Assembly: GCA_022577435.1 (NCBI GenBank)
Contig: JAKOON010000023.1
Coordinates: 4,374,001-4,438,000 of the forward strand
Source: Embiotoca jacksoni
Taxonomy: Eukaryota > Chordata > Actinopteri > Embiotocidae
Direction: 5' to 3'
DNA length: 64,000 nt
Shown here piece after piece: positions 24,501 through 39,500 of the stretch (its first letter is position 1; each line of letters starts with the position of its first letter). The position numbers and the translations under genes were made by a program. The notes below the pieces were generated by a model. It saw nothing but the letters and a program-made list of their open reading frames with translations. It searched no databases and was not told where the DNA came from.

Positions 24501-27500
24501 ATATATGGTTGAAGCGCAAGAAAACAAGTTTGCTGAGAAGGCTTCAAGGGGCACAGTGAAACATGCTTTAACTTGGTACGCACCTCCAGGCACACACTAT
24601 ATTTCTAATGAGCCATTGAGTGAGACTGAACGCTCATCCTGTGACGTACACTGAGAAGTTAGATGGGACCTTTTGAGATTTTAAGTCGGTGCGAACAAAC
24701 TGTTTCGTGTTTGTTTTTTGAAATGTGGTTTTGCTCATTCATGGTTCCCTCCAACAGCTGGATCAAGTGGGAGAGCTGTTCCAATTTATTTAGCCCTCCT
24801 TTGCTTCAAACAAACATGTCAGATGAGCGGAGCTTTAATGTTCACAACAAGACAAACCTCTTAAAAATTCCTTGTTTATCATTGATTGTGTTAACATGCA
24901 TGTAATTCATTCTGGTTTTCTGACATTTTACTCAACATATCGGAGCAGGCAGAGATAGCGTGAATGCAAGCTCATCAAATTCCTCACATTGTGGGGGAAA
25001 GTCTATGCTTCAGTGGGGAGGGAGGAGTGGGGGCTGTTTGAGTCAGGATGAGGGGAAATAGTTTTTTTCAGTGTGGAAATGCAAGACTGGTTGAACAGAG
25101 GCGTTCCTGAAAGTCATACTGGAACAGGGAATATGATATGGGGAGATCTGAGCAAAGGGGCTGTTGCTGCACACACCATACCACAGAGGTGTGAGGCTAT
25201 AAATAGCCAGTAAACACAGGAGTGGGTGTCCACAGCCCTAAAGCCTGAAACACTCTGCTCCAGCTGTGAAATGACTGTAAACACTGGAAAGCCATTCATG
25301 TTTTTCAAAAGCCCATTCGCCTCTACACAAATTTCATAAATGACACTTGGTGTTAATGCACTGTAATTTCACTGAAAAGGTCATTTGTTAATGTGGAAAT
25401 TTCAAATAGCTTTTACACGTGTTGTTCCGTTATCATTTTTCTTTGGATTATTGCATTGGGGTTTTCCAGCATGTACAGTTTCTAGTTTAGGATTCCATGA
25501 CAAAAGATTTAATTTTATAGCTTAATTGTATAAATAGTTTGAATTCCTTCTTCCATTTTTCTTTTTCTTTAGAGCGACTCTCCAGAGTGGAGGGGCTCGG
25601 CCGGCTCTCCCGCAGCGCAATACCCAACAGAAGAGGAGGTGTTCTCATGGCCGAGGCCGAAAACTGTGCGTTTGTGTCGCACATCCCAAGGGTTCGGCTT
25701 CACTCTCAGGCACTTCATCGTGTACCCACCGGAGTCAACCCTGCACTGCTTCCCGGTAAATTTCAGGATTATATTTGTCATCAGACATTGGCAGTTTCCT
25801 AGACTTAAGTATTGTTTGGTTCTTATCACGTAAGATAACTCTGAGTCAACAAAAGGCCTGATAACTAAATACTGTGACCATGAGCACCAAAGTCACTTGA
25901 GTATTTTTGTGTTTTTACAGGAAGAAGATCATGGCCGCAGAGGTAAGCAAAAAAAAACTCCGCTCCTGCTCTTAATTCCCGCCATTCAGCACTGCTGAGT
26001 CAGAGCGGTGGCTGTGACTTCCAATGACTCTTAATCCATCTACTCTTTGACTCTTTTTGCTTCCTTATGCGGTTACAACAATGTAGCTCCCCAAAGGTCA
26101 CCGACGTTTGTGGAGGCATGAAAGGTTTGGTCAGCGCGACCTGTTTCTGTCCTGCACTGATCCACCTCATATTGTTTTACTGTGTTGTTCTTGCTGCTTT
26201 TTTCCCTCACTGTAAAAAGGCTGTCAGAAAGAGATGGCCTCAGTTTTTACTGGGTTGTGTGTTTGCCCCTCTAGCCACTTGTTAGTCACAATGCATACAT
26301 TAGTTTTTTGTCTCCTCATTAGAGAAACGGCTTCACATCAAATCCCTCCCATGAGTTAATCGTGATTTGTCTAAACCTAAACCGAAAGCAAAATCTCAAA
26401 TATCTGGTAATGTAACTTCAACAACGTTTTCCAAATCACCGTTTTGGCATGCCCCCCTGCATTTTTAAAACACATTTTGTGGTTGTTACTCTTTTGTTAC
26501 GAAACACGAGCGGAGATGGTCACCAATAATCCTGTTGCACAAATTTAGCAACGGAATCATGCAGGGCCTGAAATAATAATAATAATAATACTAGAAATAA
26601 CGATACCTGAATTTATCATTCGTTTGCTTTTGGTGGAGTCACAACTCTGTTTTAACTTAATTCAGATCCAGAGGAAATATGATGGTGATATGGTTTTATT
26701 AGTCTGTCTATAAGGGGTTAATTAATGACAGTGATCCATTATCACAATGACGAGTGTAATCTCTGTTGGTAAAATATCCCACTTTGTCTGCTCGAACTTT
26801 TATCAAGCAAACCTTAGAAAGTCTAAATCTAATTTCTAAAGCTGTATTGCTGCCAAGAAAACAATATTAAATGTCCAAATCATGTGTGACGTTCTTCATG
26901 ATGAAAACAAATATGTACTGTTCTTATTGGGGCTTCCCCATCGAGAATATATTTAATTTAGATTTTTTTGTTTCCTGTGACTTAGACTCCAGTCTACAAA
27001 ATATTGACAGAGCTATTTAAATTTCTTCCATCCTAATGTGAGTTGATATTGCAGTAGCTTGTTTGAGGGATAAACTCTTTCGTCTGTTGCCATTTGTTGA
27101 CCATGAAAAGGTTGCTGTCACTGGACTTCATCTAGTTAAATGTCAATAATTCTATTAGACATTCACTGTATATTCCTTTAGAGAGGAAACATGCTGTACA
27201 GAAAAACACCACTGTAATTCATCTTCCACATGTTGAGGAAGCAAATTATGATATGTACAAGTAATCTTTTTGTTTTCATTACACAAGGGAAACCCCATAA
27301 ATTCCTCAGAACTCACTACCTATGGTTATGAAAGTATTTGGGATATGTCTGGGTGATAATATAAAAAAAAAAGTATCACGGCATATTCTTTTCACCGAGC
27401 ACAAGGATATGCATTTCCTTTGACATACATTTATTATAGTACTATTGGTAGTTTTGAGAAGATATTTTTTATTCAACAAAAAATATAATGGAAAAACATT

Positions 27501-30500
27501 ATTAACATCATAAGTCGGCTTAACAGGTAGAGACATTCATAATTAATTACTTATACACGGCACAGGAGTCACTCAAATGCAGATGTTTATGTCACAGCAG
27601 CTTTAAAACAAAAATATCAGTTGTCTGCTGTAATCATTCCTACTCTTCATACCATTAAGCGATCCTTTCGTCTTTAGGGGACAAACTCCGCAGTACTTAT
27701 TTGTACAAATAAATTCAATACTTTATCAGACGTTAAATGAGGCTTCAGCAATCTTACATAGTCAAATCAAGAACGTGTCTTTCAAAGCTATTTTCTTAAA
27801 GTAAAACAAATATTTTTGAGGTAATCTCTTTCCACAGGGACTCAACAGGGAAACACCATCCAGTGAAACACAGGAAGGAACTTAATGTTTAATAGGCTTT
27901 AACTTTGATAGATATCTTTTAATGGTCATCTTCCAAAGCTCATGACATAGCTGTTTGTCCTGAGAGAGACTCCTTTTAAATATAACCACATGCTCAAATG
28001 GTCTTGTGGTGTCTAATTTCCAATTGTGAACTCTCTGGGTGACCCCCTTTGTGATTTCAACAACAACGGGGAACTGCTGGAAAGCATTCACGGAGCTTGC
28101 CCATTGTCCACATTTATACTTCATGTAAAAGTACAGGAGAGCCCAGCTCCCATTAAAGCATATGTGATTTATGTTTTACCTAAAAGTACTTAAACAATGT
28201 AGAAGACATGCTTCTCATCTGGGGCTTTGCTGCTTCGGCTTGGATGAGCCAGAGCATTTTAAAGAATCCTGGCAGCGTTATAATGCTGCACACAGTAGGC
28301 AGCAGGCCAGAATGGAAGAAGAAAAGGCCAACCTGAGTGGACGCACCACACTGGTGACCTGGTGCTTCTTTGTGCACCGATACCTAACAGTTCCCTGCAT
28401 GTGAGACCTTTATGGAATATCAGTAAATTGTGGCAGCAGAAAATAACCTGGTTACACACTCCCCTTCTAGACTCTACGAGTCTGCAGGAAAATCAACCAA
28501 ACTCTTGTGCCACCTACCACCACCAGCAAATTATCAAGCTTGTTGGAAACACTGAATCTTAGCATTGGCTCCTTTTTTTGACACAATAGTTTATGACAGT
28601 TATACATACTTGCTGAAATGTTATTGTCATAAATTCAAATCTTGTCGGTTCTTATAAACAACCAAATCTAAGGAGAATTTCACTGTCGTATATGTTGTGT
28701 ATAATAAATCATCAAAATGATGGAAAAAGCATTGTTTTGATTTTTAGCTGCCAGGCCAGTGAAAATATGCTGGAGGCCAGTAAAACTTGACATGGTGGCC
28801 AAGTGGGGCATTGAGGAATTTTTTTATATATTGAACCCTGATAGAGACTGTTATTAAGTAGGGAAAATTATACTGACTAATATAGCAAGAGTACCTAACA
28901 AGGTTTTTCTATCAAAGTGGTCTCAATCATCATTTTTCATGTGATGAGTCTCAAGGTCAAACTGTTAATATGATATACTAGATCCAAGTGCCATGTTGAT
29001 ATTGTTTGAAGTTTACAGCATGGCATAAAAAATGACAACTAATAGATTGTCGCTGTGCTAAAAAAACATCACGTACTCTTAAGAAGTTGACCAATATTGC
29101 AGAACAATTTATCAAAACATCAACAAGTTGTGTCTTAAAATCAGGTTTCAGGTTATGTAGAAAATATAACTCTAGCATAACATGTATAATGTTTGGTATT
29201 AGACCTCTGTTTGCAGTAAAACAACAACAACATTATCCACCAGTAAACTCTGAACAGCTCTATCTGTATTTTTCTCTCTACAGTATAAACCGTAGGAACA
29301 TAATTCAGACTTTTTGCTATGACCTTTGCTTGTGTTAACATAACTGATCATTCAGATGAAGGGTGGTTTTATTTTGAAGAAAGAAATTTGCTGATGCGTG
29401 GATTTATGTATGAAACATTGCGTCTTGTTAATGTGCCGTTCTGGTCCCTCTGCTGTGCTGCAGCACCATCAATTCTCTTATTGTACTACACTCGGCTGCT
29501 TCCCAAGACAAAGCTCCTCTGTCATGACTCGGGTCAAGTTTGGGTGTGCTAGTGATCTAATTTTTGCTTGTCAACTCGTCGCCCTTTTTCACATCAGGAA
29601 TGTCTGTCTTTAACCTCACTCACAGCTGTCAGCCTGTATTTTGCCTTCAGTAAGAGCTAATTAGTTGTTGCCATTGTTTGTTTTGAAACAGTGAGCTTAT
29701 TTATGAAGGCTTTATTTAGTGTGCGCTGATGTAAGTTTTTGCTCACAAATCATTCTGCAGTATTTTTAAAATAGTCTTCATTATCTTTATAAGGAATGAG
29801 AATAAACACGAGTCAACTCTAGGAACTAATCGCTCTCCCTCTTTTTGCTGAGTGATTAAAATAGTGCAAATAAAACTTGGCAATGTTTTTATTTTCTTGG
29901 ACAGGGTGTCTCTGCTAATAAGGGACACTCCCAACATTTTGGGATATATGCTTGTTTGTGTCAATTAACTTTGGGTAATAAAGCAAACAAAATGTATTCC
30001 CCAAATTGCTGGGAATATTTCTAAAATGGTTTCTTGCCAGCAGCACTAATGAGGTGATGAGTTTATGCATGATCAATGGTAGGGTGGTGCTTCAGAGTGT
30101 AAAGAATTATGACATTTTTATTGCCCATTTTTATTGGGTCTCATTATATTAATTCATGGTAGCAAAGACAAAATCAGTGAGTTTTCTCAGTGCAGAAATA
30201 GAGCTCAAATCCACCATATATTTAAATGTTTATAGTGGCTGAAGTATGGATTTATGAACAGCAACAATGAGGAAATAGAGATGCAGTCCTACAGTACGCC
30301 ACCAGAGGGAGAGTGTCTTACTGTTGTAGTTGTATTGGACTGCTGTACAGTATTACATAATGCAAGTTCACAGGATGTGATTCGGCATGAGTAATCTCGT
30401 GTGTTTGTGGAAAGGAGGAAAAATTGAGTCACGAGTGTGTCTGTGTTTGAGACACCCGCAAGGTTTTAAGAGCATTGCTTTCAGAGATTAATAAACCACT

Positions 30501-33500
30501 TGTTTGCCTGTGCTCCATTCAAAACATTCAAATATCAGGGCAAACGCGTGTCAGAGGTCTTTCAGTCATAAGTTTATTTTTCTCTACGTTATGGAAGATG
30601 GTTGGCACTAAGAATGTGTAACTTTGTTTTGAAGATAATGCCAGAATGTTTGAACAACGTGTTGTACAGTTTTTAGCTCTCACGCCTGCTGTCAATCTTT
30701 CCATCCACTGTAGTTCGTCAGGTATCTTGCACTGACTCGCTAACAGAATGTTAACTACCGGGGGAAGGATTTTAGCCACTCTTTAGCTGTGCCCAGAGCT
30801 ATTTCTCAGTTTATAAGGAAAGAGTGGGAGTTGTGCAGTTGAGCTCACTGTCTTTTAGTCCCTCTCTTTCTTTCTCTCTCTCTCTTTCTCTTTCTCTTTC
30901 TTTTTCTTTTTCTCTTTCTCTTTCTCTTTCTTTTTCCTTTCTTTTCTTTTCTTTTCTTTTTTTTCCTGTGGCCCTGCAGCTGCTAGGAGACAGGAGCAGC
31001 ATGAGCAAACAGGTTTTTCTCTCTTTAGCGACTTTTATCCATCTCCTGAAAACCACACAATTTCCCCCTATTGAGATTTTGTTTTCCCCTCAATTAATGA
31101 CCGTGTCTATTCAAAACTGAGCATGCGTTGGCCAGAACACCACCCGCTCTGCTGTCATAATGTTGATTCACATTCCTCCAAATCTTGTGACAAACCTCCC
31201 AGTTTCGCACTCATTCTCATACACAGACATTCTCTCTTCTCATGAGGCAACGCGCAGCGTTCTTTGGTACTCATTGGTAGGCTAGTTGTTGTTTACACAT
31301 TTAAAGTTCGCAATCTATTTTGACGTTATACCGTTTGCAGTCTGCAAGTTCTGGTCCACTGGAATCTTTATCTGAAACTTGATGAAAATGTACCTTTTCA
31401 AAACTGACCTTCCTTACATTTGATGTTTTCATGGTGTATTATTTGCATAATTTATTCTCCTGTCAGCAGGGAGACAGCGGAACAAACTGGAACCGATGGA
31501 CACTATCTTCGTGAAACAAGTCAAGGAAGGTGGCCCTGCTCACGGAGCTGGGCTTTGCACAGGTAAATAATCAGTCATCGAGCAATCAGCCTCCTTTATT
31601 ACCCAAAACCTGCTGAAGAGCGTTAGGAAGTGCTCGGAAATCATCACAACAGCAGAGGCATAATCTTATAAATACACTGAGAACAATAGTGTAGAGGAGG
31701 TTTTCTACAGTATTGCAAGCAAAAGGAAAAGAATTACATGTATTGCAGTTTTCAGTTGTGGCCTGACAATACTGTCGCTGTGCTGAGAAACATCCGCAGG
31801 ACATATAGTTTCAAGGAAGTGCTCTTCTTTCTCTTTTTTTGGCCACTTTTTGGAGCCTTCTTAAATGATTTTAACATTTAAGATGATACAGAAATCCTTC
31901 CACCAAACTTACTGTAAACTTACTATATTTACCTTTTTTTTTCACATTCTGGCTAAAGGCACACTTCCTCTTTGTCGTGGGCAGGGCTTCTGTTTTCTTA
32001 AGTCAGCTTACAGTCTTACCAGGCTTCTCTGTCACTAATGTCACCACTGCTGTCTTTTCCTGACTATTAGGCGATCGCATAGTGAAGGTGAATGGAGCCA
32101 GCATCATCGGGAAAGCCTATTGTGAGGTTATATCCTTGATCCAAGACAGGTAAGGTTGCATATATATTTGTATAACTGATTCTCTGTCATTTGGTGCATT
32201 TCCCTGGTTTAAAATCTCCTTTGGTTTTCCTACAGTGGTGACTTTCTGGAGCTTTGCGTGATGCCAAAAGATGAGGATATTCTGCAACTGGTAAGTTTTG
32301 CTTTACAATCCTATTTTGTAATTGGATTTCACTTCATATAAAACTCAGTTTTGAACAAGTTTGGCTCCTCTTTTCTCCAGTCTCACAATAATTTCCATTT
32401 CATCTCAGAGCTGTTCTAGTTTAAGGTGTTCATGTTGGGACAGTCATGAGATGCAGGCCTATCCCATCAGAGCTCTTTATCTAGGCCTCCTAATGAGGCC
32501 AGAGAGGCTTTTCTGTCCTCCCGAACTGCTGCTGACTCGACCGCTAAAATGGCCTAAATAGAATGGTAGAGCAAGCATTTCCAAAAATATATATATATGG
32601 ACATATTAATATGGAGTGTAATACACAACCCCATCTGTATAGATCACGTGTTCTGACTTATAAAATGTACAAATGTAATGAGTGTGTTTTCTTTACAAAT
32701 GATGTCTAACTTAACTCCATACAGAATACCAAACCCAATTAAACATATACCCAACGAGGATATTAAGTGAAGCAAAGATAGTTTTTCTTAGAACTAATGT
32801 TTGTGTCATCAACAGGTGATTGTGTGGTGACATGCTCTTTCCTTTAAGATTGGAGTATTTTACTGCTTTTAAGGCAGCAGCTGGATTATGCAGTTGCAGT
32901 TTGTAACATGGCAAGAAGTAGAGTACATGGTTCAAGAGAAGTGGCAATAACACTTCAATTCCTAACAACTGAAAAATGTCAATTTGTTTGTGTTGTTGTC
33001 ACTCTATGATCACAGGTGAGCTTTGTTTTTGTAGAGAAGTGATCAGCTGATGACAGGGAATTTAATACAGGAGCGTTCCAGTTACACTTTCTATGTGGAT
33101 CAAATAAATAAACATTTTTCACAACTTATTATTTGGTTTCAGGTCTTCAGGATGTGCTACGGCTGTTATTTCAGTGTCAGAAAAGTTGTTGTCAAACAGA
33201 AATCACTTTATATCATCTGCTGCTCATCTCTTTTTCAAGTTGTAGCAACAAGCTGTAAAATTATATCCGACTATTTTAATACATGTTGATTAATAAAAGA
33301 AAATAGTAGCACCTGTCGCTTCTTGGCTAACTAAATTGAATCTTTGAGTTGTAGTCATAAATAACTTTAGTCAATTGCAAATAATGAAAGCTAAAATAAA
33401 AAATGAGGTTCCAAAAGAGATTTGAAGTATTCAGGTTTGATCATTTTGACGTGATACTGAATTTGGATTCAATAAAATGCAATCCGTGCATATTTGCTGC

Positions 33501-36500
33501 GGTTCATGTTAAAAGTTCTACGCAGAGATTCTTGTTTGGAGCTTATGCAAATGTTGTGTTTGGATAGTTAATAATTTGTTCTAGTTTGGGTGAACCACAG
33601 GAAAGTGTTTCCACAATGTATATTTTCTTATAAATGATTTTGTTCTGTCATACCTGTGCACACTCTGGATTTCATCATTAACCTTTTAAGCATTCTGCAG
33701 GCAGTTGTTGTTGGCTTCTGTACATTGTGCACACTCAGGGCAAAGCGAAGGTGCACTCATCTACTCCATATGTATAGCAAATCACTGTAAGTGCTTGGTC
33801 AGGATGCTCAGGAATCCTCTCCCGAGGGCTTATTGTTATCCGACGGCCCGTTTATGAATTATATAATGAAAGAGCTGGGCTCTTTGCTTTACCTGGAAAA
33901 TCTCCTTGGGGATCTTTTATGGCCAGATAAAATTGTCATAATTAACTTGATAATTTATTAGGTTAATCATTTATTTGGCATCCAGAATTGAAATATCAAT
34001 ATGTATTGTGATAACAACTAGTCATGTTTCTCGAAGCGTCACACCATTACAAATATTTGAAACGCAATAACAGTGCTTTATAACATTTAATTGAGTCAAC
34101 TGAAATTCAACTTATTGTATCACACAGAAAAATAAGATATTTGTCACATCCATGTTCATTTTCTACATTCTGGTATTCACTTGACCATCAATCCACCTCT
34201 CTCCACCGTTCACTATATCTTACACACGTGTTGTGACACCTTTGACCGCTGTGCTGCACAGCAAAACGAAAACAGCCACACATAAATATCTATTTAATGT
34301 AGGCAAGCAAACTGATGAGAACTGTCCATAAGAACAGGAAGATTACCAGAGATGCTAGCAGCAAGGCATTACACCGTAGGAGGCAGCACACACTGACTGC
34401 TTGGAGACGGGCAGCAGTTGCTTAGCAAACAGAAGGAGAGACTGAACATTTCAAGGAGCAAAAAAAAAAAAAAAAAAGGGAGGGAACTGTACGCCATGAA
34501 AGCAGAGAAAATACTGGGCAGGGAAAAATAGAGGGAACAGCATGAATGATGAAGTGAAACCAGTAGATATAATCAGCTGACTGCCCTTCGTTTTGAACAG
34601 GTTCACTGGAAGGGAAGAGGAGAGAGGAGGAAGGAGTGGGAGGGGGGGGAGCTGTACCATCACAGCTGAATGTATAATCAGCAGCTGCTGCTTCTGTCAT
34701 GTGAGCAATAGCAAAGGGAGGGAGAGAGAGAGATAGACGAGAGGCACCTTGTTCAGTTAGCGTAATATTCTGGATGAAGATGGACAGAACCATGGAGACT
34801 TAACAGCAGCATGACAGGCAAGCTTCTGCTCCTGTCACCTCACCCAGGACAGACTGGCACACACAGGTCGTAACGTGGCAACTCCTGCTACATCTTTGCT
34901 GCTTTCATCCCTCTGTACTGCTGCTGCAGCTCCAGTGTATTTTTAGCATGTCAAGCCCAGGCACTGCTATGGCTGATTCATGTTCTCGCCTCTTTCAATC
35001 TGTTCTGTTTCTTACAATGTGTGCATTTTGCTCTGCTGGCATCTTTTTCTCTTCCACCCTCTCTCCCATGATTTCTAAACGCTCTCGTTTTCACACGCTG
35101 TAACGGCAGCCTTTTTCTCGGGAAACTACTAATCTGGTAAGAAAACTGCTCACTGGGTAGCACCTTGATGTTGACATGTTGTACTTGCCGTGTCATTTTG
35201 CGTATGTCATGCATTTCATCATCATCATCGTCATTACAGGATGTTGTCTTCAGGTTTTACGTTATGGCTGTCCTGTTGTCTCGGATGAATGTTTGATGTT
35301 TAGTTCTGTGCTTATGACAAATGTGTAGCCTGTAGAAATGGCCGATGCACAGCGCCTGCAGTACCTGTTAGATTGAGCGCTTGAGTTGGCATCCAGCTGG
35401 CATCTCGGTGAAGCCTCGCCCCTTCCACATCTACAATGCCAGATGTTATTAGTGTGATAAAGGCCAATGACCTCTGAACTTTCCGGTATTGCCATTCGTG
35501 CAAAGGGAGGAACTGAGTCTGGCACTGATTGCTGTTGTACACAGCTTTTATGTAAGATTGTAATTTGACACCAGGTTGTAGCAGGATCAAAGTCCTCATA
35601 CCTTTACCTGTCTCTTGCTTGTTGTATGTTCAGCATGTTATATGTAAAGCAGATTAGTATCTAGTAGAGCCTTACAAGCACATAGTGCAAGTAGATGGAG
35701 CTCTTGCTGTAATGTTGTATTTATTAAAAAGGATTTTGAGGAACCACAAGGAAATAGACCTTGGACGATAATCAGGCAGGCTAAAAATAGCACTTTCTCT
35801 ATGAGGGATGGGCGACCTGCTGTCTGTCTGAGGTTACAGTCTGTCAGTCTGAGGTGGGTACATGGAGATGCTGGTTACCTGTCAACAGTTATGTCCTTTT
35901 TATGTCAGTTTTAATGTTATCACATTTGTTCAAATCTGCCAGTGGTTAGCTACTTGATATGTGTATATATTGTAGCACAATCGTTGCAGAGACAGTCACA
36001 GTTACGGCTAAATATTGAGTTCAGTAGAAATACACACCCTTCTACAATTATCTTATGGTGTGTGTGCAGTTGTAATTGGTGTTTATTTATTCCACAGGTG
36101 AATTATTTCTTCTTCTTCTTCTTCTTTTTTTTTTTTTTTTTTTACTGAATACTGAAAATCACTGTCTGGAGGCATCAAACTGTTTTTGTCTTCAGAATAT
36201 AGGCAGGAGTTATACAAGAAAGACTGATGTACCATAACAAATCTTGTTAAAGCACAATTGTTGAGGCTTTCTTTGTGAAAATTCTTTCCTACTTTGATTT
36301 ATTTAGTATACCATCTACAATCATTATCATGAGAATTCTAAATAAGGAGCAGATGTAGACCGATGACACCCCTGAACTGCCTGAAACGCCTCCGCTCACT
36401 CGTACTGCAACATGCACTGCCCACACACATGCAGCCAGTAACATTTGTAATATCAAACTTGACTTCTCTGTGAGCGTCTAGTACCACACTGTTGAATGTT

Positions 36501-39500
36501 ACACACACTTGCAAATGCTGCCTCTACTTATTTAATGTAACGCTGCTTTGTCGCTATGTCTCTAGGCCTACTCCCAGGATGCCTACCCCCGTGGCCACAG
36601 TACCTACAGTGGAAATGCCTGTCACATTCCTGATCCACCTCCAGTATGCTACCCCAGAGTAGACTGTAAGGCTACGGGCATGGCCCAGGCGACAGACTCA
36701 GCGGGGCAGGTCTGCCGAGGGCCAGCAGCGCCTCCTGACCATGGGTACCGCAAGGAGATCACCGTGCCCCCATCGCCTCCTCCTCAGTCATATCCGAAAA
36801 GCCAAACGGCGGTGTGCATGCGCAACGACAGCGTAAGGACTGTGGTGGTTCCTCCGAATCCAGCTCTATTGAGGCGCATTGTTCCAGCACAAAGGATAGA
36901 TTTCATGGACCCTGCCTTTGTTAGGGGTAGGCCCGGGTCACTAGCCCAGTATCCTCACCCTCGAAAGGCTGATGTCTATCCCAGTGGTCCCGGAATGGTT
37001 CCATATGGCGGTCAAGCACCTCACTACCCAGGCAACCATCAAAACATTGATTGGCGCACTTACCAAACATATAGGGAGTACATTGACAACAAAGGAATCC
37101 ATTCCCATGGTAGTCGGACTATCCAGGAGCGGCTGGACAATTTGCGGGCTGCCAGTCAGACCAACTTTGGCGCTACTCATCACATTCCCCGGGGTGACTG
37201 GGTCCCTAAGGGGATACGACGGAGGAGTACCTCTCATGAACGGTCATACCAAGGACCTCCACCCCACTTTCAGATTGCCCCACGCAGTGCCTCGCAGGAC
37301 CGCATGAGTACTGCAGAGAAGATGGGCCATGCAAGGAACTGGCCCCCTCGAAGCGTATCGCAAGATGGCCTAGTTCACAAAGCCCGCGCACGCTCCACAG
37401 ACTACGCTGACACCGCAGAGCTGGCTCGGCCCAGTGACAGAAGAGGAAGGTGTGGAAGGGCAGACCAAGGTACGAGGCCCAGTAGACAGTCAATCCCCAG
37501 ACACGCCATGCTCTACCGGCCTTCTGTTGGATACAGTGGCGGCATGAGGGGAGCACCAAACTCCTCTCTCTACTCTAAAGGACCAGATTCTTTTCAGACC
37601 CGCTCCTCACCGATGCTCTCCGACAGACCGTCACGTTTTAGTAAGAGCCCAAGTGCTGAACATTCTTTCGCTGACCAAATACTTTCAGTCAAAGGAAACC
37701 ACGCAGCCCACAATACCCAACAAGGCCAGAGCTGGATGCGGGCTGAAAGCATGCAGCCTGTTGAGGCAGGCAGAGATTCAGCATTGTTAGGACACAGGTC
37801 GTCTTCATGCTCCACTCCAAAAGAGATGCCTCAGAGGCCTAGTATCCTCAAGCCATCCCCTCTAGAGTCCCAAAGTCAGGTCAATGGGCGAAGCCCCACA
37901 GACTCTGGGGTGGTTTTAAGGGAGAAGCCCCCCTCTGGGAAGAACCCCAGCCCTCTACGGCACCCCTCCTACATCCTGGCTGTAAATGATGAGGGAACGG
38001 ACTCCACAGCAGATGTGGTGGCTTGCTGGCTTCCAAACGATGCACGTCGAGAGATACACATACGCCGTCTTGGGGAACAGTGTCACACCTCCTGCTCCAG
38101 CAACCTGGATGAGTCTCTGGACTCCATTCCATTCATCGGTAAGAGAATAATCGGTAGTAAGCCTTGCCGCTCAGCGTTGTTGTCACGGCAACAACAGCAG
38201 GCAGTACTGACGTGGTGCAGACTACCAGTGCTAATACTGTAGCCAGATAAATAGCATTTGTATTACAGACACTAATATAAATCAGTTCAAAATAGATGAA
38301 TGGATGGAAAACTGACTGTGGAGCTTGCAGCCTAACGGACAACTATAGTTTCACTGTTAATCCGATTTGGTGTGTTATTGGTGCATGTAAATACAGTGGT
38401 GGGGAGATGTTCACAGATAAATTAATCTCCCTGGGAAGATGTTATTAATCGGGTTTTGTGGCATTCAGAGAGGGTTTGTGGGATGTTTGACTTAACCGGG
38501 ACAGAGTGAAAGATGGCTTAAACCTTCTGGAATATATTGAATTTCTCTTCTTATTATATTTTTTTGAGGGTTCTCTCTCTCATCAAAATGGATTGCATTA
38601 TGGTTCAGTCGTCACATAATGGGTTTATGGGTGATTAAATTGTTGTCATCTCAAAAACAAATGTTTCACCATTCACATATCAAGTGTTTGTGAGATCTTT
38701 TAAAAGCGGTTTCCAAAAACATTTTTACCCACATCCTTCAAGGGTTACAAGAAATGTTTTGCTTTTTGCTGCTCAGGTTTTATGGAAAGGCGTTAAGCAC
38801 ACGCATCTGAATCTAGTCTGAATTTTAGAGCCACAATTTTCAGTGTTATCTTGTTTTAGAGAATCTGTTGTAAACAGTTCAACACTGAGAAAATATTCAT
38901 AATTAATGGGGAAGTCTCAGTGTGATCAGCGGTGTGGCTTGACGAGAATATTGCTATAGTTACATTGCTGGAGGCAAGACTGAATATGCAAATGGTGGAC
39001 CCTTTTAAGTTTCTAAAATGTTCTTTGGAATCTATTGTCAGATTGAAAACTGCGTTCAGATAACATTCAGATAACTCTCGATATCGTACATCTCTGTTTG
39101 TTTGTCCCTCCATCTGTTTCTTGTCATATATGTATTATGCATGTTTGGGTATCCATCTGTCTGCCTTTAGTCTTTCTATGATGCCATATAATGTAGTAGA
39201 ATGGAAAATAGGCGGTTCTGTGCGAGTGGGTAAGCTGTTTATTCACAGTTCATTTTTGTTGCATTTGATCTTGTGTATGATGAGGCTCATTCTTTAGAGA
39301 ACGGGTCAGACGCGTATAACAGAAATAACCTTAAGATGGATTTCCTTTCAAATTGAAAAATCCAGATAACCCTCTTGTTTTTTGGTTATTACTTACTGTA
39401 TGTAAGCTGTAGCGGATGGATGATGTACGTATTTTTTGGAAGAACACAAAGGGAACATTTTGTATTTTGCAGGTAGACCATATGGAGGAACTAGGTCACA

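Larger units (their letters stand above)
25943..31469 (+). other. arhgap21 intron 3
   Basis: A 5.5 kb non-coding intron. It contains an (AAT)n run at about 26573-26590, a CTCF-like motif at 30299-30311 and a 109-nt pure pyrimidine tract at 30859-30967. Confidence 0.65.

Noticed and set aside
30811..31120. Ser/Leu-rich and Arg/Glu-rich frames on both strands
   Set aside because: Both are translations of the pyrimidine tract at 30859-30967.
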